Position numbers and translations under genes: made by a program. Of a stretch of 64,000 nt of DNA, positions 34,416-43,938 are shown one piece after another. This stretch comes from Albugo candida (lineage: Eukaryota > Oomycota > Peronosporomycetes > Albuginales), in the NCBI GenBank assembly GCA_040437565.1, contig JBDOQK010000074.1, positions 1 to 64,000 of the forward strand, read 5' to 3'. Positions within the stretch are counted from its first letter, which is position 1. Each line of letters starts with the position of its first letter. The notes under the pieces were generated by a model. It did no database searches, was not told the origin of the DNA, and saw nothing but the letters and a program-made list of their open reading frames with translations.

Positions 34416-35465
34416 ATGGCGGTATCATCGTATCAGGTTTTAGTGTCCAAAGCACTAACAGCATCAAGCGATCGACTTCAAAAGTACTTAATCAAGCGAA
34501 GACTCGCTCATTCTCTCTTTGGGGACGTCTTACTGTGCTTGTACACACCCTCTAATGAATTGGTGGCAGTCAAACGGGTGTTACTCACCTCAGCCGCAGC
34601 ACAAGTGACGCTCATGACACGACGTCACGTTCGTGAGAGTGTCGCCTTTGAAATCGGAATGTATCGAGCACTCAAAGCTTTAAATGGACGTGGGCATCGA
34701 AATGTCATCCGGATGTTGGACGAATTCGAGCATGATGGGTACCTACACATCGTATTGGAATTCTGTGCTCGTGGTGAGCTTTTCGATGTAATTCAGTCAA
34801 GCGCGGAAGGAAGACTAGATTCGATGGATGCTGCTCGATTCTTTAGACAAATTGTTGATGGCGTTCGTTATCTACATCAAAATGGGTACGCACATCGCGA
34901 TTTATCGTTGGAGAATGTGTTATTGACAGATGATTACGTTTGCAAGATATGCGATTTCGGACTGGCATCGCCAGCTCAATCATCATGCTCAGATCCTGTC
35001 GGAAAGGCTTTTTACATGGCTCCGGAAATGATGCAACGGCGTTATTATGACCCGATCAGAGCGGATATTTGGTCGTTGGGTATCATGCTCTTTATTATGC
35101 TCACTGGCTCACCTCTGGTGCAAGCAGCTCGAAGCTCAGACTCGAGGTATCGTATCATCGCTTCCCATGGCGTAGAAGGTCTGTTACATAAGTGGAAATC
35201 AACGCTTGAGCTACCCACCGCTGCAATCGATTTGTTGGATAAAATGCTACGTGTCGACCCCCAAGAGCGAATTTCATTAGGTCAAGTGGCACAGCACCCA
35301 TTCATGGTGGATGATCATGGTGCAACTGTGAATTCCATTTCAAATAGAAACGATCTTTACACTATTCCGATGCATTTGGGCGCAAATGATAATTTTCTGG
35401 CCATCACTCTTCATCACTTTTTACAGAAAACTTTTCAGTATGTTACCACAAAATCAGTCGCGTAA
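34416..35465 (+). CDS. intact serine/threonine protein kinase with degenerate glycine loop
   Basis: Intronless, 349 residues, ATG at 34416. The kinase fold is complete: AVK lysine K53, helix-C glutamate about E79, HRD at 160-162 in AHRDLSLENVLL, DFG at 180-182, APE at 202-204, DIWSLG in helix F, and ISLGQVAQHPFM at the lobe end. The glycine loop is unusual: LAHSLFGDV replaces the usual GxGxxG, keeping only the last glycine. The short C-terminal tail has no added domain. It resembles the CAMK/AMPK-type fold in general layout, but no subfamily is certain. It is divergently placed from the PLK4-like gene (about 500 bp between them). A dead paralogue lies at 38180-39010. Confidence 0.85.
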   Translation: MAVSSYQVLVSKALTASSDRLQKYLIKRRLAHSLFGDVLLCLYTPSNELVAVKRVLLTSAAAQVTLMTRRHVRESVAFEIGMYRALKALNGRGHRNVIRMLDEFEHDGYLHIVLEFCARGELFDVIQSSAEGRLDSMDAARFFRQIVDGVRYLHQNGYAHRDLSLENVLLTDDYVCKICDFGLASPAQSSCSDPVGKAFYMAPEMMQRRYYDPIRADIWSLGIMLFIMLTGSPLVQAARSSDSRYRIIASHGVEGLLHKWKSTLELPTAAIDLLDKMLRVDPQERISLGQVAQHPFMVDDHGATVNSISNRNDLYTIPMHLGANDNFLAITLHHFLQKTFQYVTTKSVA

Positions 35466-35496
35466 GTCGTGAATGACTTTTAGTCACGCCAGAAAT

Positions 35497-37125
35497 TCAC
35501 CATTCAAAACGAATGAGATTTAGTTCTCTATTTGGCCTTTTATTTTGCTTCAATTTTTTCTGTCCTGCCTTTTTTTTTTGTATATGATCCGACACAAATG
35601 CCTGCGATACAGTTTTTGTATCGCTATGGCCGCACCTTCCNNNNNNNNNNNNNNNNNNNNNNNNNNNNNNNNNNNNNNNNNNNNNNNNNNNNNNNNNNNN
35701 NNNNNNNNNNNNNNNNNNNNNNNNNNNNNNNNNNNNNNNNTTTTTGTATATGATCCGACACAAATGCCTGCGATACAGTTTTTGTATCGCTATGGCCGCA
35801 CCTTCCAAGAGTATACCAGCATGCGATGGCTGGCTGTTGAATGACAAATCATTAGCGATACTGACTTATGTTTTTGCTCGTTCTCGGAGGACCGTTCTAG
35901 TAGTCACTTCATGAGGAATATATTCTTGATCGACCCAGCAATATTCGTCTGATTACGATTCGACCTACTCCATCATTTTGAAGCACTTTTCAAACATGCG
36001 GCACTCTTTGTTTATCGATTGCACATGTTCAAAACCCTGTACTTCGCACGTTATACTCTTCATGTCTTTGGCTTTGAGCAACAGCCTGACACACGGATGC
36101 AAGGCTACTTTTCTTTTTGCGCCACAAATCCTCCATTCCACGATGACCCTGCTGCATATTTTGATTTATGTTAAGTAGAAATCGGCTCTATCAGTTAGTG
36201 CCTTGAGCTCGGGGTAAACGAGCTGCATTAGCTTCGAGAGCAGTGGTACGCAGAGCCAGCTAAAGCCTTTGCATTTGCTCCTTAGAATTTCTGGCTTGCT
36301 CTTGTTCCTTTTGTGTGACCGTCTTTTTGGTAAGCCTTAAGCCATCATCTGTCTAGCCCTCATGGAACTTGCTTTAACCACGCCATCGATGTGGCCTTGG
36401 AGTATACTTTGTCGCATCTCCATATTGCAATTGAATACATAATTTTCATGTCTTTTCCGCTCTCAGAGACAAATATGGTTTAGTGTCACTCAGATCGATA
36501 GGAACGCTCTCTTATACGCGGACACGTGTAGTGCGATGTAATCACTTGGTTTTTTATCCCGCAAGGATATATATACCCTGAGAACAACTAATGAAATGTT
36601 TTGATATATTGAGTCGATGGAGTTAAAGCGACTTGTGTCGAGAATCAGGGGCATGCATTGTAGCATGCCGTGCCAGATGAAACGTGTACGGCACAATATT
36701 TTATGTCAGGGTTCGATCTTGGTGAAGGTGATAGTGATCTCTTAAGACACACGCCTTGAGTAACTAGTATACAAATGTAAAGCCAACCGATTTCACCCGA
36801 ATGTTTCGACTTCAAAGAAGGCGGGGGCTGATCCTACCCATACAACCTGTAGTTCGTGGTCACTACCCGGCAATATTTTGTTTACTATTAGGCTGGAAAT
36901 ATTTCTAGCGGAGAGAAGTAGGCACGTCAATCAAATCGCAATAGCAGAAAATACGAACAGGTCGAAAGCAGCGAAGCGAGTGCATGACCCGAGCGTTGGT
37001 GTAGAGAAATTAGGCACTAAAGACCGTGCTGAAGATTTTAAAATATTACCTTTCCTATAGTTTGGAATCTGAAAGTTAGTGAACGTACTTTTCATTTTCC
37101 TCCAACATCCTTCCTCTGCTGTCAT
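35497..37125 (-). pseudogene. remnant of a minus-strand gene with an IQ-like motif (duplication copy A)
   Basis: The minus-strand frame near 35847-35497 ends AIAIQKLYRRHLCRIIYKKK, followed by a Lys-rich tail and a stop. The IQxxxRxxxxR-like run suggests a calmodulin-binding IQ motif. Further upstream, at about 36180-36350, minus-strand frames read as a charged helix (TKKTVTQKEQEQARNSKEQ). At 36490-36696 is a segment containing HLARHA. They are in different frames with stops between, so this is probably a decayed multi-exon gene rather than an active one. The 66-bp gap duplication at 35575-35806 lies inside it. Homologous sequence is found at 39020-39900. Confidence 0.4.
35575..35806. repeat. 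gap 35641-35740 with false flanking duplication (66 bp)
   Basis: 35575-35640 equals 35741-35806 across 100 Ns. The IQ-like motif therefore appears twice. Confidence 0.95.
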
Positions 37126-37429
37126 TTACCAGCCCTTTCCAACGCTTAAGACTCCAAGTAAGACACTTAATCAGCTCATAATATCATAAACATGTTGCAA
37201 GCTGTGTCGCTCTGGGATGCACAGGACCATGCGACACATGCGATGAAGTCTACTATAGAAGACTAAGAACGCGAGATATTAGCTCATGGATGGTATCAAA
37301 TATTGATCTTGTCCTAGTATCGATCTATCTCATTTCACGAGAAGAATGGTCTAACGCGAATTGTGATTGATCACACTTCCATCCCCCGTTCAAATCGCTC
37401 GTCTCAGCTGCGCTCTCCTCATTTCACGT

Positions 37430-38150
37430 TCTTCACCTCACAGTGCGCGTCTCTCTTATGCTCTTCATGGCAGGGCGGGTACTACTTGCTTTCGTATTCC
37501 TCTTGTATCGATGCGATGTTTGGCCTCAACAAAAGTTCAACGCCTAGCACCCAGTTGTCAGTATTTAGACAACCAGACTTCCGGCAATAATCGAACCACA
37601 TAGTTTCCCTTTAAACATGTAGCTTCTATCCCTTGAGTCTTCTTTTTATCATTACGGCATTCAATGGTAAGATAGCTTGTAGTACTCGCTTCAACTTCAC
37701 ACAGTGTAACTCCGTCTGAGCTATACTATAAAAGTTTTATGGTCGCTTGATCAGTCCATTACCAAGGAGGATTTGAATTTTTGTCATCGGAGTCACCAAA
37801 TTTGATTTCCGGAGAGAAAATACGCTATCCGGTTTGAAATTGTTGACTTCGGCAGTGGACTCACACGTATCTACAGGGCAAATAAGACCTTTTGTTTCGT
37901 CGCATTCAAATGAATAGATTTCTCGTCAGGATCGAGAATCATCAATTCATACCCGAGCGTTACAGCTTTCTTTTCCTCGGGAGCGCAACGATAACTATGA
38001 GCAACCTGATACAAACGGCTCATGGACGACCTTTTCGAATTCCAGGTGTCTCTCCTGGATACTGATTTATGATGAGAGTTGCAAACCGTCGCGTCAAATA
38101 TCTGATATTTCTCGGGTGGAAAGATCGTGTGCTACTTACTACCAACTTCA
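37430..38150 (-). pseudogene. pseudogene of the secreted NLS-type protein (unit A)
   Basis: The plus-strand text tracks the intact gene at 40702-41913 in order: CATCGGAGTCACCAAATTTG (near 37785) matches 41250, TTCAAATGAATAGATTTCTCG (near 37907) matches 41367, GTCAGGATCGAGAA (near 37925) matches 41408, and GCGTCAAATATCTGA (near 38090) matches 41581. Large parts are missing and no frame of useful length remains, so the copy is dead. It ends where unit B begins. Confidence 0.75.
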
Positions 38151-38179
38151 AAGTGATTAGCAATACCAAATCTCCGTGT

Positions 38180-39010
38180 TATGGACTAGCGTCAGTAAGT
38201 AGCTATAGCGTTGATGCTATTATGCCACACGAAATGCCGCCGGCCGTTTACCCGGTTTCGTTGGTGATAGTCAAACGGCTGCTGCAGACGTCAGCTACAG
38301 CTAAAGTGACGCTCAGAGCACGGCATCGCGTCGCGAAAGTGTCGCCGTCGGAATCGGAATGTTTCCAGCATACAAGGCTTCAAATGTAGGTGTACATCAC
38401 GTATATTTCGTACCTTGTGCGAATTCGAGCATGATAAACGCTTTTATGTCGTATTCGGAGGTTACACGGGCGAGCTTTCCAGCGCGGAAAGAGAGCACAC
38501 GATGAATGCGGCTCGAAACTTTGGACAAAGCGTTAATGTCCTTCGTTATTTGCATCAAATGCGTACGCATATTGCAAGTTATTCGTAAAAATGTCGTTTT
38601 GAGAGACGATTACGTGAAGCAATATATGTGCCTTCGGACTGGCGGTGTCTACTCAGTCATCACGTTCAGGACGTGACGGAAAGGCTTTTCCCGTGGCCAG
38701 ATAATTGATACAAGGCGGTTAAGTCTATTGCGAGTAGCTCGAACACCATCTTCAATGTATCTCATCATCGTGTCACAAGGGCGTTTTAGCTCTCCTCATA
38801 ATTGAAAATTACAGCGTGTGATACCCAAAGCTAGAAATCGATGTATTGTATGAAATACTTTTTGTCAATCCCCAAAAGCGACTTCCATTGATTCAAGTAA
38901 AACAGCACCCGTTGTGGCAGATGAATCATACCTATAATTTTAATACAACACTAGAAAGAAACGATCTCTACACTGTTTCGACGCATTTTTTGAGCGGAAA
39001 GTATCATTCT
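38180..39010 (+). pseudogene. pseudogene of the 34416 kinase (unit B)
   Basis: The start is missing. From about 38265 the DNA follows the intact kinase: the AVK region (GTCAAACGGCTGCTG), the helix-C region, the HRD region (where the HRD codons are no longer recognisable, near 38570-38600), the lobe end (LFVNPQKRLPLIQVKQHPLW at about 38860-38920) and the ERNDLYTVSTHF tail matching RNDLYTIPMHL of the intact gene. Several stops and length changes break the frame, so no full kinase can be made. Confidence 0.8.
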
Positions 39011-39019
39011 TTCCATTTT

Positions 39020-39900
39020 ATCTTATACTAAAAGGCTCAGTATGGTGACAGAAGACAACAGTCTCATAGCCGTGACTGACCTCTTTGGACCCAGAAAAAT
39101 ACGTGAATCAAACGCATGACCCCCCAAGCTCCCTTTTTGCTCCTTTTCGACTTCTTTGCGTTTCTTCGTTTTCCAATTAGCTTCAGCATTTGGATGAATC
39201 GCTGATTGAGCAGAAATGCTTTTCGACTTTGTGCTTGTAATCGCTCTCTGACAAATCCTACTTGCTCAGAAGCCTCTTCCGCAAAAGCACGAATTTGTAC
39301 CTCATCGACAAGGAATTATATCAGCAATATATTCCGATCTATTCAGCAAGTTACCATGATAAAGTGCTGTCCAAACATCTGGAGCTAATTTACAATATCG
39401 GAATACACACCTTCGTGGTCTTCTGTCAGTCATCATACTCTCCAAGTCCTGAGCGTATTGCTCACCAACAGCCTTTCAACCAAGTGATAAGCCATTTTAT
39501 CAGTTGATGCGCCGAGTCCGTCAAATTGGTCGCATCGGCCTCGAATTCTGCCTTTTTAGGAGTGCTAATAAAGCTTCGAGTTCAGCTGTCATGCCAACTT
39601 GCTTTCACCACCACCCCAGTTCGACTTTAAAGTATAATTTTACCGTACCTTCATACTGCGATTGGATACCAGGACAGCAGATATTGTTTGGTGTCACGTA
39701 AATCTGCTAAAATGCTTTCCTTCGCTCGGAATCTTGACAGCGATCTGCTATGCGAATTTTCAAACCCGCATAAATATACCATGACATCATCGAACGAAAT
39801 GTTTGGATAAATTCTGTTGAAGGATTCGAACCGGTTGTTTTCGAAGGATTACAAGAATGAATTATAGCATGCCGTGCCAGATGAAATGAGTACGTCAAAA
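39020..39900 (-). pseudogene. remnant of the minus-strand middle gene (unit B)
   Basis: The minus strand at about 39330-39030 has an open run containing FAEEASEQVGFVRERLQAQS and a Lys/Arg-rich segment (KRRNAKKSKRSKKG). It is placed like the IQ-containing gene of unit A. At 39898-39707 a frame containing HLARHAIIHS corresponds to the 36490-36696 segment of unit A. No complete gene is visible and the pieces are in different frames. Probably decayed. Confidence 0.4.
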
Positions 39901-40400
39901 TGGCTTACATCAGGAACCACTTTCTATAGAGACGCAGTGAGCTTTCTGTACTCACACCTTGGGCAACTTGTATTTACGCTCGACCCCACCCAGCGCGTCC
40001 GAATAATCCAACATCAAAGAAGGTCTAACGATCATAGTCATATAAGCAGTAGTTGGTGTTCGAGAAAGACTACTTCACGGTCTTTTTGTGTTCAAACAAC
40101 TTTAGTTATTGCTCAGCGTACGGATCAATATGGTATTGCAATCAAAGTACAACAGCCAAAGGCAGCAGAATAAGAAGCGAGAAGGTATATATCATAATGA
40201 TTCCACAAGTGATACATCAATTCAGCTTATATTCGCAACTGTGTGGCCAGAGCTGCGCCTTAAGTCGTACCAAACCGTGACACTAAAAAGCTCCTACGGT
40301 CGAGTGCTTGAAGCTTGAGCGCGCGGAAATATCATATAATGGATGGATACTGAGCGTTAATATTATTCTAGAAACGATCTCCCTTATAACCGTGAGTTTT

Positions 40401-40808
40401 TTTGGATACAATGTATCTTTCCTCACTATTGGGATGGTGTCATGCAATTAGGAATCCATTACACATCCATCCTCCTTCTCTGAATCACACGCCTGAGCTG
40501 TGCGCTGCCTATTTGATTGTCTTCGCCTTCGGGTGCTCGTCCCTGCAGTGCCCCNNNNNNNNNNNNNNNNNNNNNNNNNNNNNNNNNNNNNNNNNNNNNN
40601 NNNNNNNNNNNNNNNNNNNNNNNNNNNNNNNNNNNNNNNNNNNNNNNNNNNNNNTTTGGATACAATGTATCTTTCCTCACTATTGGGATGGTGTCATGCA
40701 ATTAGGAATCCATTACACATCCATCCTCCTTCTCTGAATCACACGCCTGAGCTGTGCGCTGCCTATTTGATTGTCTTCGCCTTCGGGTGCTCGTCCCTGC
40801 AGTGCCCC
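40401..40808. repeat. gap 40555-40654 with false flanking duplication (154 bp)
   Basis: 40401-40554 equals 40655-40808 across 100 Ns. The end of the secreted-protein gene (stop at 40702) is therefore also present as an orphan copy near 40448. Confidence 0.95.
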
Positions 40809-41913
40809 CTTCCGTTGATGCTCTTCGCCTTTTAGTGCTTTTCTTTTTTGGTCTCTGAATGCTAGCGGTTATTTCATACGTTTTCATGTCACCTGTTGTA
40901 TCGATGCTGATTTTCAACATATTCAATATCTTCCCCCCTAGTACCCAGTTGTTGCTATCACTGGGTAGAAACTGAACCAGTTGCCCGTCAGAAGGCCAAC
41001 CAAATAGGTCTTGTAGTGCAACGGTTGTGGGGTTGCCTGAAAATGAAATTTGCATCCCTCCCGAATAGCTTTTATCAACAACGTCATATTTGATCTCTCT
41101 CTGGAAATTACCATCTTCAGTTACACGGAAACCTCTACGTTTGATCCCGTCTATGACCTCTTGATAAGGCTTTTCTGGTAGCTTGATCATTCCATCACTA
41201 AGACGAATTATAACTTTTTGATCACGATAAGTTGAGACATGATACTTCGGATCACCAAATTCGAATTGAGGAAGACGAAGATCGCTCTCAGGTAAAAAAT
41301 TGTGGACTTCAGGAGCGAAATCTGGAGTATTTACAGCGTAAGCTATATATCCCCATATATACCGTTCAAATGAATAGATTCCTCGTGGAGCCAGTTCGAA
41401 GAACTCGTCAGGATCGAGAAACGTCATCCTAGCCGAGCGAAACACTTTTCCTTCTTTTTCTAGAGTTTTCAGGTGTGCTGCAGATATTTGCCAGCAACCT
41501 GTTATGAACGGCGTATGAACGATATTACCATATTCCTGGGAATCCCTGATTCGTGGTTTATAATGAGAATTCAGATCGCTTGCGTCAAATATCGGAGGGT
41601 TGGCGATTTTGTAAATTGTGTCGTACTTATCGTGAGGTTTATGCCGATCTTTTGAAAATAAACGGATATTCGTTTCAGGAAAGCAGCGTTTGTAATTTTT
41701 TCTATCGTCATAAATACCATCCAAATAAAATGCTATTAGATAGTCATCCGGATTTGTTCGCGCTATTGCTATCTCCAGTCCCCCCTTCGATTGCCTTTTC
41801 TCGTTCAGCCTCGAAGGCACAAATGTCATGTTGTCTTTCCTGATGGTGTGGCTATATGCTGCTGGTAAGCCAAGTAAGGCAATGCAGCACGCATGTAGTG
41901 GTTGAGTCTTCAT
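40702..41913 (-). CDS. predicted secreted protein with C-terminal basic (NLS-like) tail
   Basis: The likely start is the ATG at 41913, giving 403 residues. The frame stays open upstream to 42081, but that part lies in duplicated, non-protein-like sequence. The first 20 residues, MKTQPLHACCIALLGLPAAY, form a good signal peptide. The body is about 330 residues without transmembrane segments, for example FYLDGIYDDRKNYKRCFPET, FEFGDPKYHVSTYRDQKVII and SDGQLVQFLPSDSNNWVLGG. The last 50 residues carry two basic clusters, RPKKKSTKRRR at about 354-364 and RRRRQSNRQR at about 377-386, a bipartite nuclear-localisation pattern, then an acidic end. Secretion plus NLS suggests a host-nucleus-targeted effector, but this is inference. 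No RxLR or known domain is seen. A dead paralogue is at 37430-38150. Confidence 0.7.
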   Translation of the reverse strand: MKTQPLHACCIALLGLPAAYSHTIRKDNMTFVPSRLNEKRQSKGGLEIAIARTNPDDYLIAFYLDGIYDDRKNYKRCFPETNIRLFSKDRHKPHDKYDTIYKIANPPIFDASDLNSHYKPRIRDSQEYGNIVHTPFITGCWQISAAHLKTLEKEGKVFRSARMTFLDPDEFFELAPRGIYSFERYIWGYIAYAVNTPDFAPEVHNFLPESDLRLPQFEFGDPKYHVSTYRDQKVIIRLSDGMIKLPEKPYQEVIDGIKRRGFRVTEDGNFQREIKYDVVDKSYSGGMQISFSGNPTTVALQDLFGWPSDGQLVQFLPSDSNNWVLGGKILNMLKISIDTTGDMKTYEITASIQRPKKKSTKRRRASTEGGTAGTSTRRRRQSNRQRTAQACDSEKEDGCVMDS

Positions 41914-41923
41914 GGTGTTCCCT

Positions 41924-42409
41924 GTTGATCGAGTATTGGGTTGTGATGAACCTTTACCATAATGGATAATGGTATTGGGTGAGATTCTATTGGTGAGGGT
42001 GTTGACAAAAAGGTCGCATGCCTCGCTAAGTACACTTCCCGGCAACGTTTTCAAACTATCGATTACGTACTTTGCGAGCATGGAAGCGAACCGTGAACAT
42101 GCAGGTGGGACTTATANNNNNNNNNNNNNNNNNNNNNNNNNNNNNNNNNNNNNNNNNNNNNNNNNNNNNNNNNNNNNNNNNNNNNNNNNNNNNNNNNNNN
42201 NNNNNNNNNNNNNNNNGTTGATCGAGTATTGGGTTGTGATGAACCTTTACCATAATGGATAATGGTATTGGGTGAGATTCTATTGGTGAGGGTGTTGACA
42301 AAAAGGTCGCATGCCTCGCTAAGTACACTTCCCGGCAACGTTTTCAAACTATCGATTACGTACTTTGCGAGCATGGAAGCGAACCGTGAACATGCAGGTG
42401 GGACTTATA
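41924..42409. repeat. gap 42117-42216 with false flanking duplication (193 bp)
   Basis: 41924-42116 equals 42217-42409 across 100 Ns. It lies just upstream of the secreted-protein gene, so the promoter region appears twice. Confidence 0.95.
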
Positions 42410-42865
42410 GGTGCACACTATCGTAATTGTGCTGTTTGCCTCGTAAAGTGAACAACTTTGAAAACAATCAGGTAACCTTTTGCGGGCATACAGGAAAATC
42501 CCAACGTGCAGGTAAGACTCGTAAGTGCGTAACTCGTAATCATGAAAGCTCCTGACATGGCTTGCTTCGTGAAAGGTAGCATTTTTTTGACCCGATGGAA
42601 TTGTGTGTACGCAGGATACGTGTCACTATTATGAGAACTCAATTGGGCAAAGTCTCAGTTGATGTCTGTTCATATTTGCACTCCTCTGACTAAAAGCTTC
42701 GTAGGACGATATTTGCGATTTATGACATGTACTGACACTGTGATGCTGCTACATTTGAACTGATTGAAAACCGGATACAATTTGAAGTACATCGTCGGGT
42801 TTTGTTGGAATTGAAAGTATTATCACCTAAGCGTTCATTTTTTCTCAATGTCTTTGTGAGGGTTC

Positions 42866-43321
42866 TACACGGCGAACCGCTTTGTGTAGCGTTCAATGCC
42901 GAAATAATGCCAGTGCATATGTCTTCAATTCTATGTCGTCGAACCATGAGACCTGACAATACATCTGTATCTGCTATCGCTGCAATCCCAAATGGCCTCG
43001 CCTTTTGCTTTCAAGCGGTGACAATAGCAATCATTGTGTGGCANNNNNNNNNNNNNNNNNNNNNNNNNNNNNNNNNNNNNNNNNNNNNNNNNNNNNNNNN
43101 NNNNNNNNNNNNNNNNNNNNNNNNNNNNNNNNNNNNNNNNNNNTACACGGCGAACCGCTTTGTGTAGCGTTCAATGCCGAAATAATGCCAGTGCATATGT
43201 CTTCAATTCTATGTCGTCGAACCATGAGACCTGACAATACATCTGTATCTGCTATCGCTGCAATCCCAAATGGCCTCGCCTTTTGCTTTCAAGCGGTGAC
43301 AATAGCAATCATTGTGTGGCA
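42866..43321. repeat. gap 43044-43143 with false flanking duplication (178 bp)
   Basis: 42866-43043 equals 43144-43321 across 100 Ns. Confidence 0.95.
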
Positions 43322-43406
43322 GAATCAAGCAAATGCAACATGTACGATGCCACTTCAGTAACAGTAGTGGAATCCATTAACAGTTTTTGTTCGAGTCAAT
43401 GTTACT

Positions 43407-43582
43407 CACTCTTTCATAAAAGTGCAAGTTATAAAAAGACAGCCNNNNNNNNNNNNNNNNNNNNNNNNNNNNNNNNNNNNNNNNNNNNNNNNNNNNNNNN
43501 NNNNNNNNNNNNNNNNNNNNNNNNNNNNNNNNNNNNNNNNNNNNCACTCTTTCATAAAAGTGCAAGTTATAAAAAGACAGCC
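43407..43582. repeat. gap 43445-43544 with false flanking duplication (38 bp)
   Basis: 43407-43444 equals 43545-43582 across 100 Ns, the shortest of the set. Confidence 0.9.
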
Positions 43583-43938
43583 CACAACCTTGTTAGCCAG
43601 GTATCAGTGTTGTCGAGCATTTCAGGTTGGTAGTAGGCTGTTGTAATGTACATCTTAGACATGCAGACAGACTTGAATGGTACACGTCGAGGTATCTTGG
43701 TATCTTTGAAGACGATGTGGCCACACATCGAACGAGTATGTCAACGAGGGAATGATGTTGCCTCTCATAGAAGAAAATGTTTACATGAGATATCATAGAT
43801 TCCTAAGTTTACCGGCATTAAGAACGCTTGTACACCTCTATTGAAACATGTCAAAGTACCTCGGCTTTGAATGCACGTCATATAGACCCAAGCGCATCGA
43901 TTTCGTTGGTCATAAAACAACTCGAAGATCTTCCATAA

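Larger units (their letters stand above)
34416..42081. repeat. tandem segmental duplication (units A and B, about 3.5-4 kb each)
   Basis: Unit A runs about 34416-38150 and unit B about 38180-41913. Each has, in order, a plus-strand kinase, a minus-strand IQ-like gene region and a minus-strand secreted-protein gene. Matching anchors are: GTCAAACGG..GTGACGCTCA (34570 and 38275), the run before CATACTGA on the minus strand (about 35445 and 39045), GCATGCCGTGCCAGATGAAA (36663 and 39869), and TCACCAAAT (37793 and 41250). Similarity is strongly eroded in the non-coding parts, so the duplication is old. Confidence 0.75.
42410..43938. other. intergenic stretch, possible decayed gene
   Basis: The minus-strand frame 42959-42720 (HRIEDICTGIISALNATQ) and a short upstream open run near 43378 (MDSTTVTEVASYMLHLLDSA) look protein-like, but they are in different frames with no convincing intron between them. 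Nothing else is recognised. Confidence 0.3.

Noticed and set aside
39820-39836. GGTTCGAATCC on the minus strand, like a tRNA B box
   Set aside because: The bases on either side do not form a T-stem or acceptor stem, and no A box lies at the right distance.
42063-42374. Second start of the secreted-protein gene across the gap
   Set aside because: Exact copy of 41924-42116 produced by the unmerged overlap; it contains Ns and precedes the signal-peptide ATG.
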